Assembly (NCBI GenBank): GCA_031292385.1 | Contig: JARLHE010000042.1 | Span: 1-61,311 of the forward strand | DNA from: Oligoflexia bacterium | GTDB lineage: Bacteria; Bdellovibrionota; UBA1018 | Length of the DNA stretch: 61,311 nt | Direction: 5' to 3' | In this document: positions 33,722 to 42,448 of the stretch, piece after piece | How the letters are laid out: the number at the start of each line of letters is the position of its first letter | How positions within the stretch are numbered: the stretch's first letter is position 1 | Notes under the pieces: generated by a model | The model's input: the letters and a program-made list of their open reading frames with translations, nothing else | Database searches by the model: none | What the model was told of the DNA's origin: nothing | Translations under genes and position numbers: made by a program

Positions 33722-35020
33722 TTATGTTGCAGATGGCAATTTACGAATGAGGATCGCCCAAAATCCGTCTCCATGCGGGGCCTGCTGTGGCACCAAGGAC
33801 CATTCGCGGACTTCCAATGCCGACGAACCCGCCGTTTTAAACAGCTCCTGGGCTCGATAGGGGCCTTCTGACTTAAGAATCGAGCAGACGGAATAAACGA
33901 GAAATCCGCCCGGCCGCACCTTCGCCCACGCTTCCTGCAGAAGAGCGCGCTGAGCCTGCTCGAGCACCGCGATTTCCTTCTCTTGCCGAAGCCAGCGCAC
34001 ATCGGGGTGACGGCGCAAAATTCCCGAGCCGGAGCACGGCGCATCGACCCAAACCAAATCCTGAGGCTCGAGTTTCTCAACTTCATTTCGAGAAACGACC
34101 CGCGCCTCCGGCGCGACACGCGAAAGGGTCTGCTTCAGAAGGGCAAAGCGCGATCCGGCCTCGGCCCCATCCCGCCCCTCAGGCCGGTCGGTTGCGGTCA
34201 CTTGAAAGCCATTCCATGCCAGCCCCGCGCTTTTTCCGCCAGGTGCGGCACACAGATCGAGAGCCGAAAGCCTCCCCTCGCCCAAAACTTGATGGACCTC
34301 ATTCGAGACCTCCCGAACCAGGGTCTGGCTCGAAATATCCTGAATGAAAAAAGCCCCCTCGCGAAAGCCGGGAAGATCGCTCACGGTCCCTCCTCCCGCC
34401 GCAAACCGGAAAGATCCCTCGATGGGTCCCGGCTCCGCGCCGGGTGGAGGAGCGAACCCTGCTTTCATCCGCGCCCAAAGTACCGGTCGGTCGAGACTGG
34501 CTTGGGCATACGCTCTCGCCCATTCTTCGCCCTGATCTCTTCGAGCCATTCTCCAAAGCCATTCCGGCATACTGGCCCAGCGAGCCGCATCCGCCGGGCT
34601 GGCCGAAGGATCGGCCTCAAGATTTCGATAGGCACTCCCGTGCTCGGCAAGCTTGCGCAGACAGGCGTTCGCGAATTTCGCGGGCGCTTCGCCCTCCTTG
34701 CTTTTGATTTCGGATACGGTTTCCGAAACCACCGCCCCAGGTTGAACGCGATCTTGCGCGATCAATTGATAGGTGGCGATTAAAAGAGCCTTTCGAAGCC
34801 AGCCCGTGGGTTTCTTCTTAAGCGCCACGGAGTCGATCGCAAGATCGAGGCGACCTTTCCAGCGCAACGTGCCCGAACAGACTTCTTGAAGCCAGGCGCG
34901 GGCAGGCGGTGGCAGCTTGCTCTCGGCCGCCGCATGGTCGATCGCCTCATCCAGCGCCTGATGATCTGAAAGGACTCGGGTTAAAACTCGGATCGCCTGC
35001 TGGCGCGGGTAGCGGATCAC
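33722..35020 (-). CDS. rsmB: 16S rRNA m5C967 methyltransferase RsmB
   Basis: The product is about 432 residues. A NusB-like N-terminal domain (QQAIRVLTRVLSDHQALDEA, RKALLIATYQLI) is joined to a SAM-dependent RNA m5C methyltransferase with the SAM motif LDLCAAPGGKSAGLAW, motif IV VDAPCSGSGILRRHPD and motif VI YSVCSILKSEG, giving both catalytic Cys. GTG 35020 overlaps the sppA stop as GTGA and is preferred; a TTG at 35041 is the longer alternative. It modifies C967 of 16S rRNA. It is coupled to sppA. Confidence 0.88.
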   Translation of the reverse strand: MIRYPRQQAIRVLTRVLSDHQALDEAIDHAAAESKLPPPARAWLQEVCSGTLRWKGRLDLAIDSVALKKKPTGWLRKALLIATYQLIAQDRVQPGAVVSETVSEIKSKEGEAPAKFANACLRKLAEHGSAYRNLEADPSASPADAARWASMPEWLWRMARRDQGEEWARAYAQASLDRPVLWARMKAGFAPPPGAEPGPIEGSFRFAAGGGTVSDLPGFREGAFFIQDISSQTLVREVSNEVHQVLGEGRLSALDLCAAPGGKSAGLAWNGFQVTATDRPEGRDGAEAGSRFALLKQTLSRVAPEARVVSRNEVEKLEPQDLVWVDAPCSGSGILRRHPDVRWLRQEKEIAVLEQAQRALLQEAWAKVRPGGFLVYSVCSILKSEGPYRAQELFKTAGSSALEVREWSLVPQQAPHGDGFWAILIRKLPSAT

Positions 35021-36003
35021 TGGGCGCCGGTCCACAACCAATAGACGCCGGGCTGAAGCCCGGTCACGGCCTGCTGAAGCCCACCGCTCGATCGGCCTAA
35101 AAACACGGACGCAAGCCGGGTCACCAAACCGGTCGACGAAGAGGATTCGCTGGAATCCTCGTCACGGCCATCGTCCATGAGCAAATCAAGCCATTTGCGA
35201 GCGCCGTCCTGGGCGTAAACGACTTCGGGTTTTCCGTGGATGCCGCCCAGTTTTCCGGCCTCGTTGACGGTGTCCTGCAAAGAGCCGAGCTCATCCACCA
35301 AACGCAGACCTTTCGCTTGCGCCCCCGAAAACACCCGGCCATCGGCGATCCGAGTCACTTGATCCAACGGCATCTTGCGGCCATCCGAAACGGCTTTCTT
35401 GAACTGCACTAAAACGTCGTCAACCATGTTCTGTAAAAGAGCCCGCTCTTCCGGCTGCATTTCGCGGTACTCGGCGCCCACGTCCTTGAACTTTCCGGTC
35501 TTGATCACGTAACGCCGGATCTTCGCCCAGTCGTAAAGTTTTTCGAGGTTCGCGAACTCCATGATGACCCCGATGGAACCCGTGATCGTGCCGGGATTGG
35601 CGAAAACTTCCTTCGCGCCCATCGCGACGTAGAATGCGCCGCTGGCGGCCACCGAAGACATGGAAGCCACGATCGGTTTCTTATAATTCTTCACCGCCTG
35701 ATAAATCTCCTGCGAAGGCGCCACCGCGCCCCCCGGCGAATTCAACCTCAACACGACGGCCTTGATGTCATCGCGCTCCTCGAAATCACGCAGTCGGCGC
35801 AACGTCTTTTTGGAATCCATGATGACGCCGTTCAATTCGACGATCCCCACGGCGCCGCTCGAGAAAATCGCCGCGCGGGAAGCATGATTGCCGCCCCCTC
35901 CCGAGCGATAGTAGAGAAATCCGGAGAGGCAAAGGAACAGAACGAAAAAAACCGCCGATAAGGCGAGCACCATGAAAAGCGGATTGCGTTTGGAATCTGA
36001 CAT
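35017..36003 (-). CDS. sppA: Signal peptide peptidase SppA, short form
   Basis: The 328-residue protease has one N-terminal membrane anchor (about 9-32), VGIVELNGVI, LRLNSPGGAVAPSQEIY, the nucleophile Ser in SMSSVAASGAFYVAMG and the catalytic Lys in YVIKTGKFKDVG. It is the Bacillus-like single-domain form (about 330 residues, compared with 618 in E. coli), which cleaves leftover signal peptides in the membrane. The C-terminal 55 residues, with a Ser-rich stretch, are not conserved in the family. It is translationally coupled to rsmB. Confidence 0.92.
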   Translation of the reverse strand: MSDSKRNPLFMVLALSAVFFVLFLCLSGFLYYRSGGGGNHASRAAIFSSGAVGIVELNGVIMDSKKTLRRLRDFEERDDIKAVVLRLNSPGGAVAPSQEIYQAVKNYKKPIVASMSSVAASGAFYVAMGAKEVFANPGTITGSIGVIMEFANLEKLYDWAKIRRYVIKTGKFKDVGAEYREMQPEERALLQNMVDDVLVQFKKAVSDGRKMPLDQVTRIADGRVFSGAQAKGLRLVDELGSLQDTVNEAGKLGGIHGKPEVVYAQDGARKWLDLLMDDGRDEDSSESSSSTGLVTRLASVFLGRSSGGLQQAVTGLQPGVYWLWTGAQ

Positions 36004-36046
36004 AGGTGCCAGTTTAGGCTAGGCTCTCGGGAGCCGCAATAAAGAA

Positions 36047-36091
36047 GCGAGAGCCGAGCGAACGGAGTGAGCGGAGATTCGCGCTTATAAA
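36047..36091 (+). repeat. Dispersed about 45-bp repeat, copy 2
   Basis: It reads GCGAGAGCCGAGCGAACGGA then GTGAGCGGAGATTCGCGC and TTATAAA. It lies between the sppA start and the rpsA end, both minus-strand genes, and is directly followed by the terminator hairpin at 36091. It differs from copy 1 by one base in the core (AACGGA for AACGAA). Confidence 0.85.
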
Positions 36092-36129
36092 AAAACCCGG
36101 CCGAGCGGAGTCCGCCGGGCCGGGTTTTT
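36091..36129 (-). terminator. Terminator of rpsA
   Basis: A strong GC hairpin with AAAAACCCGGCC at 36091-36102 and GGGCCGGGTTTTT at 36117-36129, and a small inner stem (GCGGA/TCCGC). On the minus strand it ends in a T-run, 19 bp after the rpsA stop. It can work in both directions. Confidence 0.85.
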
Positions 36130-36147
36130 AAGAACTAGAGCCTTATT

Positions 36148-37977
36148 TTATTCTTCGTCTTTTTCAGCGGGACCCGGCTTCAGGGCGGCCTTCAGCTTAT
36201 CGCCGATGATATCGCCCATCGAGGTCTTCTTGGAACGCTCGCCCACGAAGCTTTCGTAGTTCGCGCGCTCTTCGGAACGGCCCAATTGCTTGATCGACAG
36301 GCCGATGCGGCGTTCACGCGGTTCGATCGACAGGATCTCAGCGCGGACCTTATCGCCCAGCTTCAAGACGTCAGCCGGCTTCTCGATGCGGTGATCCGCG
36401 ATTTCCGAGACATAGATCAAGCCTTCAACGCCTTCTTCGATCTCAACGAACGCGCCGAAGTCGGTGAGCTTCGTCACGACGCCGTCGATTGCCTGGCCTT
36501 GGCGATAGCGGGTCTTGATGCTTTCCCAAGGATCGCGCTCAAGCTGCTTGATGCCCAAGGAGAACTTCTCGTTCTCTTTGTCGATACCGAGCACGACGGC
36601 CTTGATCGGGTCGTCTTTCTTGAACTTCTCGGACGGATGAGCGAACTTCTTGGTCCAGCTGAGATCGCTGACGTGCACCAAGCCGTCGATGCCCACGTTG
36701 AGGTCAACGAACACGCCGAAATCGGTCACCGATTTCACGGTGCCTTCGACGATCGTGCCGATCGGGAATTTGAGCTCGAGCTCATCCCAAGGATTAGCCT
36801 GGAGCTGCTTCAAGCCGAGCGAGATGCGCTTCTGCTTGGAATCGACTTCCAGCACTTTGCATTCGACTTCGTCGCCCACGTTCAAGACCTTGGATGGGTG
36901 CTTCACGCGCTCAGTCCAGGACATTTCGGAAACGTGGATCAGGCCCTCGACGCCGTCTTCAAGCTCGACGAATGCGCCGTAATCCTTAAGGCTGACGATC
37001 TTGCCTTTCACCTTAACGCCGACCGGATACTTGTACTCGACGTCATCCCACGGATTGGCGGTGACTTGCTTCAAGCCCAGCGAAACGCGTTCTTTCTCGC
37101 GATCGTACTTCAGGATCTTCACCTTGATTTCGTCGCCAACCGCGAAAAGCTCCGAAGGATGCTTGATGCGGCCCCAGGACATGTCGGTGATATGGAGAAG
37201 TCCGTCCATGCCGCCCATGTCGATGAACGCGCCGTACTCGGTGATGTTCTTCACCGTGCCGGTGAGGATCATGCCCTCTTGCAAATTAGCCAAGGTCTCG
37301 GCGCGCTGAACTTCGCGCTCCTGAGCCACGACCGCGCGGCGGGAAAGAACGATGTTGCCGCGCTTTTTATTGAACTTGATGATCTTGAACTTGAGTTTTT
37401 TGCCCAAGAACTTATCGAGGTTCTTGACGGGCTTGGTGTCGATCTGGCTGCCAGGCAGGAAGGCCTTGACGCCGATGTCGACGGAGAGACCGCCTTTGAC
37501 CTTCGCGATCACGGTGCCTTCGACCAATTGATCCTTCTCGCAGGCCTGGGAAATTTCGTCCCAAGCGCGGATGATCTCGGCCTTATCCTTGGAAAGGAGC
37601 ATGAAGCCGTTTTCAAGTTCCATGCGCTCCAGGTAAACGCTCACCACGTCGCCGACGGCGACATGAGCAACGCCCTGGGCGTCTTTGAATTCTTGCGTAG
37701 GAACCAAGCCTTCGCACTTGTAGCCGATGTCGATCGTAACGTATTCGTTACCGACGCTGACGACGGTGCCGTCAACGACTTCGCCTTCCTTAATTTCCTG
37801 ATTGAGCTGCGAAGCTTCGAAAAGCTCCGCGAAATTCTCTTCGCCTTCGGCGAGATCGTGGGCGTGTTCGTCGGCTCCCGTATCCAGATCGGAGGAAAAT
37901 TCCGCCATCCAGCTTTGATTTTTCGGGAGTTTTTTGGAAGCCTCGGGTGAGGTTCCTTCAGTTTGTTTTGTTACCAT
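36148..37977 (-). CDS. rpsA: 30S ribosomal protein S1
   Basis: The 609-residue protein has six S1 domains in order: VVSVGNEYVTIDIGYKCEGL, VIAKVKGGLSVDIGVKAFLP, VKNITEYGAFIDMGGMDGLL, IVSLKDYGAFVELEDGVEGL, VKSVTDFGVFVDLNVGIDGL and VTKLTDFGAFVEIEEGVEGL. Domains 1 and 2 are divergent (ribosome binding) and 3-6 are classic RNA-binding repeats, as in E. coli S1. The N-terminal acidic extension (DTGADEHAHDLAEGEENF) is longer than usual. ATG 37977 is preferred over an in-frame ATG 16 codons upstream. A strong promoter lies about 100 bp upstream and a terminator 19 bp downstream, so it is a single-gene unit. Confidence 0.96.
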   Translation of the reverse strand: MVTKQTEGTSPEASKKLPKNQSWMAEFSSDLDTGADEHAHDLAEGEENFAELFEASQLNQEIKEGEVVDGTVVSVGNEYVTIDIGYKCEGLVPTQEFKDAQGVAHVAVGDVVSVYLERMELENGFMLLSKDKAEIIRAWDEISQACEKDQLVEGTVIAKVKGGLSVDIGVKAFLPGSQIDTKPVKNLDKFLGKKLKFKIIKFNKKRGNIVLSRRAVVAQEREVQRAETLANLQEGMILTGTVKNITEYGAFIDMGGMDGLLHITDMSWGRIKHPSELFAVGDEIKVKILKYDREKERVSLGLKQVTANPWDDVEYKYPVGVKVKGKIVSLKDYGAFVELEDGVEGLIHVSEMSWTERVKHPSKVLNVGDEVECKVLEVDSKQKRISLGLKQLQANPWDELELKFPIGTIVEGTVKSVTDFGVFVDLNVGIDGLVHVSDLSWTKKFAHPSEKFKKDDPIKAVVLGIDKENEKFSLGIKQLERDPWESIKTRYRQGQAIDGVVTKLTDFGAFVEIEEGVEGLIYVSEIADHRIEKPADVLKLGDKVRAEILSIEPRERRIGLSIKQLGRSEERANYESFVGERSKKTSMGDIIGDKLKAALKPGPAEKDEE

Positions 37978-38077
37978 AAAAATGATTAAGGCCTTTCTTG
38001 TCTCGGCGGCCAGCGGGCGTCCCACGCCGCAAAGCAGCGTAAAGGGAGCACTCCAAAGGTACCGCCAAGGAGTGTGA

Positions 38078-38106
38078 TCTATAGAAACTTATGCGCTTAT
38101 TGTCAA
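38078..38106 (-). promoter_or_regulatory. Sigma-70 promoter of rpsA
   Basis: On the minus strand the -35 box is TTGACA (38106-38101) and the -10 box TATAGA (38083-38078), separated by the optimal 17 bp. Transcription should start near 38071, giving a leader of about 95 nt before the rpsA ATG, long enough for autoregulation, which is known for S1 in other bacteria. Confidence 0.75.
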
Positions 38107-38180
38107 ATCCTGCATAGAACCTGATCCCAACGCTTTGCAATGGACAAAATCGGAAAGTCGAGTCAGCATCCGTCACCGAA

Positions 38181-39002
38181 ATGGGCCAAATAGAACCTTC
38201 AAGCACAGCCGCTTCCGAAGCCGCCAAGGCATCTAACAATACTGGCGGCAACGCACCCGGCATCCGCATGCTCGCTCGGCTGCCTTTCAAGATCCGCTTT
38301 CAAAGAGCGATTGCCTGGCTGCTTTGCATCCCCTTTTGCGGCCTGATTGCCTTTTCATTGCGCAGGATTGGCCGCTTTCAAATTGAGGACATGACGCAAG
38401 TCCGGGCGGAAGCCAAAAGGCTGCTCAGCAAACCAGGGCCGATCGTCGTCTGCGGCAATCACCTGACCTTCATTGACTCGATTCTCTTGATTTGGGCGTT
38501 TGCCGATAATTTTTGGTACGTCGGCCATTATAACCGGTTCACTTGGAACCTCCCGGCCGGGGACGTTTTCAGTAAAAAACTCACCTTTCGGCTGGTTGCC
38601 TACTTAGGGAAGTGCATCTTCGTCTACCGCGATGGCTCCCATCGCCACAAAGGCGAAATCATCGCTCTGGCGAAAACGCTGGTCGCGAAGGGCGAAGTCC
38701 TCACCATTTTTCCGGAAGGCAGGCGCTCCCGCTCGAATCGCTTTGAAATGGAAAGATTGACCTCGGGTGCCGGCAAGATCATCGCCGAGGTGCCGGGTTG
38801 TCGCGTGATCTGCGCCTACCTCCGAAGCGATCTTCAGGATGGAATGAGCAACTACCCTCCCCGGGGCTCGCGCTTTTATTTGAAGTTACGGGAAATCGAG
38901 CCTCGATTCACCCCCGGCGACCGTAACGCCCCGACCGAAGTGACCCGTCAGATCGGCGAAACCATTCAATCCATGGAAAACGAATTTTTTGCCCGAAAAT
39001 AA
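38181..39002 (+). CDS. 1-acylglycerol-3-phosphate acyltransferase-like (PlsC family)
   Basis: The 273-residue membrane acyltransferase has a hydrophobic N-terminal segment (AIAWLLCIPFCGLIAFSL), the catalytic HX4D motif in CGNHLTFIDSILL and the second motif FPEGRRSRSNRF. It transfers acyl chains to lysophospholipids or a similar acceptor. An ATG at 38181 is used, without a clear ribosome site. The last 14 bases overlap the SDR gene that follows, so the two are probably coupled. Confidence 0.85.
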   Translation: MGQIEPSSTAASEAAKASNNTGGNAPGIRMLARLPFKIRFQRAIAWLLCIPFCGLIAFSLRRIGRFQIEDMTQVRAEAKRLLSKPGPIVVCGNHLTFIDSILLIWAFADNFWYVGHYNRFTWNLPAGDVFSKKLTFRLVAYLGKCIFVYRDGSHRHKGEIIALAKTLVAKGEVLTIFPEGRRSRSNRFEMERLTSGAGKIIAEVPGCRVICAYLRSDLQDGMSNYPPRGSRFYLKLREIEPRFTPGDRNAPTEVTRQIGETIQSMENEFFARK

Positions 39003-39774
39003 GCCGTACGCGCTCATCTCCGGTGCTTCTTCGGGCATCGGCTACGAAATCGCGCTCAACCTCGCCGATCGCGGCTACGACCTTTTGGCGACCGGTAGAG
39101 ACCAAACGCGATTGGAGCAGCTTCGCGTGGAATGCCGAGCCCGCTCCAAACGCCAGGTCGATATCCTGGTTCTCGACCTGGGTGATCCTCAGGGTGCCGA
39201 AAAACTTCTCTCTCACTGGCACGACAAGCTGGCGGGCGTCGAAGTCCTCGTGAACAACGCGGGCTTCGGGGTGCATGGGGTATTTGAAAACACCCCGATC
39301 GATCGCGAGATGGAACTCGCGCATCTGCAAATCGACGCGACCTTAAAGCTCACGAAAGCCGTGCTGGGCCCGATGAAGTCGCGGCGCCGGGGCTATATTC
39401 TGAATGTGGGCTCGGTCTATTCTTTTTTTCCGGTGCCGTTTCAATCGGTGTATGGCGCCTGCAAAAGCTTCCTGCGGTCGTTTTCCGAAGCCCTGAGCTT
39501 CGAAACAGCCGGAAGCGGGGTTCACGTCTGCGGGCTTTATCCGGGATCCACTTTGACCGCGTTTCGAACCCGATCGGGCAAAGCGGAAAAAACCGGCGGG
39601 ATGGCCGCCAATGCGGTCGCAAGCATAGGCTGCGCAGGGCTTTTCGCGGGCCGACGGCGAATCGTGCCGGGCGCGATCAACCGCCTGATCGTCTTTCTCG
39701 CGCGCTGGGCGCCTCAATCCATGTTTGTGGGCGCCCTCACCCGGATCAACCGGTACCGCGGCGTCAACCACTGA
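38989..39774 (+). CDS. Short-chain dehydrogenase/reductase
   Basis: The 261-residue classical SDR has the cofactor loop ISGASSGIGYEIAL, VNNAGFGVHG, the catalytic Ser region (NVGSVYSFFPVP) and YGACK with the Tyr and Lys. The TTG at 38989 gives the family N-terminus (MPENKPYALISG), while no ATG is nearby; it overlaps the upstream acyltransferase. The substrate is unknown, but a lipid or acyl substrate is suggested by the coupling. Confidence 0.85.
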   Translation: MPENKPYALISGASSGIGYEIALNLADRGYDLLATGRDQTRLEQLRVECRARSKRQVDILVLDLGDPQGAEKLLSHWHDKLAGVEVLVNNAGFGVHGVFENTPIDREMELAHLQIDATLKLTKAVLGPMKSRRRGYILNVGSVYSFFPVPFQSVYGACKSFLRSFSEALSFETAGSGVHVCGLYPGSTLTAFRTRSGKAEKTGGMAANAVASIGCAGLFAGRRRIVPGAINRLIVFLARWAPQSMFVGALTRINRYRGVNH

Positions 39775-39785
39775 GATCCCGGAGA

Positions 39786-40109
39786 CTACTTCTGTACGCC
39801 GGTTTTGGAATTCACGACGATGGAGCACTCGCAATGCATCGGATCCACCAAGGATTGCGTGCAGACCATGCCTGAAACGGATTTATCGGCATACGGGCTG
39901 CCATCCGCGCTCGGCACTTCGTCCGCATCCAAGTTGTCATAGAGCGTCTTGGCGGCGACGCCCTTGATCACGATTTCGGTGGTGATGGTCGCCGTGTTTT
40001 GCGGGCCCCTGGCGCGAAGCTCGACCACGCCCGTGTCATTTGTCACGGCCAGCGCGGGGGCCGAGGCGGAAACCAACGCCAAAACCGCGAGAATCATCCG
40101 ATTTTTCAT
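39786..40109 (-). CDS. Small secreted protein, unknown function
   Basis: The 107-residue protein has a clear signal peptide (MKNRMILAVLALVSASAPALA, cleavage about residue 21). The mature part of about 86 residues is polar with three Cys (GMVCTQSL and HCECSIVV). AGGAGCC lies before the ATG. It ends 11 bp from the convergent SDR gene. No family was recognised. Confidence 0.72.
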   Translation of the reverse strand: MKNRMILAVLALVSASAPALAVTNDTGVVELRARGPQNTATITTEIVIKGVAAKTLYDNLDADEVPSADGSPYADKSVSGMVCTQSLVDPMHCECSIVVNSKTGVQK

Positions 40110-40188
40110 ATCAGGCTCCTTTTGGAGCGCTTATTTATCTTAATTTGGTGTAGTTAGCAGCAAAAATCCCCGTCAGGGTCGGGTCAGG

Positions 40189-41385
40189 CTAGAGGCCGCG
40201 CTTCCGCATCGCCTGCTCGTAAATCGCGAAGGTGTCGCGGATCCGGTTTTTGCGGTCGTAGTTCTGAACCACGTGTTTACGGGCACGCCGCCCCATCAAG
40301 GCGCGCTCCTCGGGGTTGTCCAGCAGGTAGCGCAGCTGGACTTGGAGGTCGAAGGCATCCCCGGGGCGCATCACGCGCCCGAATTCGCGCCGGCCTCCGG
40401 GCTGCTCGGCTCCCACGATTTCCTCCGCGCTCCCGCCGCTGGAGATGACGATCGGACACTCCATCGCCATCGCCTCGATGGCGACCAAGCCGAAAGCCTC
40501 TTGCCGCGAAGGCATGACGAAAATATCGAAAGAGCTCATGACCGCCGGAATATTCTCCTGATAACCCGCGAAAATCACGAACTCGCCCAGGCCAAACTGG
40601 TCGACCATCTGGCGGAGCTCGGCCAGATAATCGCTTCTCGCGCCGAGAGTCTCCTCGCCCACGATAACGAACTTGAACTTCTCTCCGGGCTTTTGGTTCT
40701 TCAGCAGGCCCGCGGCCGCGCGGATAAAAGCGGCTTGGCCTTTGGCCGGATCGATTCGGCCCACCAGCCCGATCACCACGGTATCGGCGTCCGCCCCCCA
40801 CTGCGCGCGCTGAGCCGCGCAGTCCACCTTGAGGGGATCGAAGCGATCGAAATCAAGGCCGAGGTGCACGACTTTGACCAAATTCTCGGGTATCGCGTGA
40901 GTCTCGAGCACGTTGTCGCGCAAAGCCCGGCTCATGACGATCATCGCGTCAAGACGACTATAAATAAAGCGATGATAAACACCCCGCTTGCGATGGTTGT
41001 TCATGATGTGGCGGGTGGCAAACAAACCCACTTTCGGATGCGGCATGACCCAGGGAGAGACCGAGCCCAAAATCGAGGTTTGATGCGCATGAATCGCGTT
41101 CGTGCCTTCGGCGATGCGCCGGTTGAGCTCGCGTCTCATCTTCAGGTCGAAGCGGTTGCTCGGTCGAAAATCGAGCGGGAGCAGCTCGACTTCCTTGTGC
41201 CGCGCAAGCTGCTCGTGAATCGGAGTCCCATCCAGGCACAAAAGCCTGACCCTCACGCCCAAAGACGCGGCATCCAAAGCATCCGAGGCCGCGACCTGCT
41301 CCAGGCCGCCCCAGGAGTACGACAGACAGATCTTCAGGAGATCGAGGCGCTCCAGAAAGTCCGGATCAGCGGCGAAAGAGCCCAC
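40189..41385 (-). CDS. Family 4 glycosyltransferase
   Basis: The 398-residue GT-B enzyme has GGLEQVAASDA near the N-terminus, AHQTSILGSV, the donor-binding region GLVGRIDPAKGQAAFI and FVMPSRQEAFGLVAIEAMAM with the E-x7-E motif. It is likely an LPS core or related surface-glycan transferase, in line with its place at the end of the lipid A gene block. GTG 41385 overlaps the end of the GT9 gene by 20 bp. It is the last gene of the run. Confidence 0.85.
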   Translation of the reverse strand: MGSFAADPDFLERLDLLKICLSYSWGGLEQVAASDALDAASLGVRVRLLCLDGTPIHEQLARHKEVELLPLDFRPSNRFDLKMRRELNRRIAEGTNAIHAHQTSILGSVSPWVMPHPKVGLFATRHIMNNHRKRGVYHRFIYSRLDAMIVMSRALRDNVLETHAIPENLVKVVHLGLDFDRFDPLKVDCAAQRAQWGADADTVVIGLVGRIDPAKGQAAFIRAAAGLLKNQKPGEKFKFVIVGEETLGARSDYLAELRQMVDQFGLGEFVIFAGYQENIPAVMSSFDIFVMPSRQEAFGLVAIEAMAMECPIVISSGGSAEEIVGAEQPGGRREFGRVMRPGDAFDLQVQLRYLLDNPEERALMGRRARKHVVQNYDRKNRIRDTFAIYEQAMRKRGL

Positions 41386-42448
41386 TTTGAATCTCCTTCC
41401 ATACCGCGTCCGGGCGAATGCCCCGCAGGCACTCGATTTTTCTTCCGGGCGGTTGAGCGCACTCGTTGCTTTCGCAAGGCCAGCACGCGACCGGGTTGAA
41501 CACCACGCGCGCCCGCCCGGGCCCTATCGGCTGCGTCCGTGTGGGAAGTCCCGCGCCCCATACGATTTGAACCGGCGAGCCGCAGAGTGAAGCCACATGC
41601 GCAAGCCCGGAATCGTTCGAAAGCGTGAAGCGAGCGCCGCGAAAAATTTTCCAAAGCGCGGTAGGCGGCCCTTGGGCGGTAAGGTCGGTCAGGCGGAGCG
41701 CCGGATCGCGACACAGCTCCTCGGCAAGCGGCAATTCGGCAAGCCCCCCGACCACGAATCCGCGCAGACGGGTATCGGCGGCCACTTGCTCGGCCACGGC
41801 CCTGAAAAATTCAACCGGCCAGCGCCGTGACTCCGCAGCGGCCCCCGGAGCCAGCACCCAATAGGGCTCAGCGGGCGCGTCGAGCGGAGCGGCCTCCGGC
41901 CAAGCTCGCTCGGCATCGAATTCGGCGATTTCGCCCGGGATGTCCGAATCAAGCTCGTTCGATGCCGGAATGCCGAAAAATTCGGTCGCGGGAAGCGAAC
42001 AAGCCGCCGGCAAAAGGTCAAGATAGGCGTCCGCCCGGTGCTTTTTCTCCGATGGCGTCCAATTCAGGCGGTCCGTAAGCAGCCAGCCTCTCGCATCCAC
42101 GCTGAATCCCCGCCGATGAACCGCGCCGGCGCGCTTCAAAGTCCAAGCCGCGGAAAAAGAATTGGGCAAAGAAATTCCCAGATCCCACGGACCCTTCGCG
42201 CGCAACTCGGCGGCGCCCTGCTCGAGCGCGCGAATCCGGGCGAGAAAGCCCGGCTCATTCGGTTTCGGAAGCACATGGACTTCATCCACCAGGTTCAGAA
42301 ACTGAACCGACTCCACCCAGCTCACGCAAGCGACGGCGATCCGGGCATTGGGATAGGACTTCCTGAGAAAATGAAAAAACGGATAGGCGAGAATCTGATC
42401 CCCGATCCAGTTGGGGGTGCGAACGAGAATCGAGCGTGGGGCCTTCAT
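41366..42448 (-). CDS. Family 9 glycosyltransferase (heptosyltransferase-like)
   Basis: This 360-residue GT9 enzyme has ILVRTPNWIGDQILAYPFFH at the N-terminus, WVLAPGAAAESRRWPVEFF and the late FTLSNDSGLAHVASLCGSP and CGSPVQIVWGAG segments characteristic of WaaF/WaaC. It transfers heptose to the inner core of LPS. The C-terminal region has several Cys (CWPCESNEC). ATG 42448 overlaps the stop of the DUF3108 gene (42445) by four bases. Confidence 0.88.
   Translation of the reverse strand: MKAPRSILVRTPNWIGDQILAYPFFHFLRKSYPNARIAVACVSWVESVQFLNLVDEVHVLPKPNEPGFLARIRALEQGAAELRAKGPWDLGISLPNSFSAAWTLKRAGAVHRRGFSVDARGWLLTDRLNWTPSEKKHRADAYLDLLPAACSLPATEFFGIPASNELDSDIPGEIAEFDAERAWPEAAPLDAPAEPYWVLAPGAAAESRRWPVEFFRAVAEQVAADTRLRGFVVGGLAELPLAEELCRDPALRLTDLTAQGPPTALWKIFRGARFTLSNDSGLAHVASLCGSPVQIVWGAGLPTRTQPIGPGRARVVFNPVACWPCESNECAQPPGRKIECLRGIRPDAVWKEIQSGLFRR

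Noticed and set aside
36286..37950. 554-codon plus-strand frame opposite rpsA
   Set aside because: It mirrors the six repeated S1 domains and so looks repetitive itself; the sense strand gene is certain.
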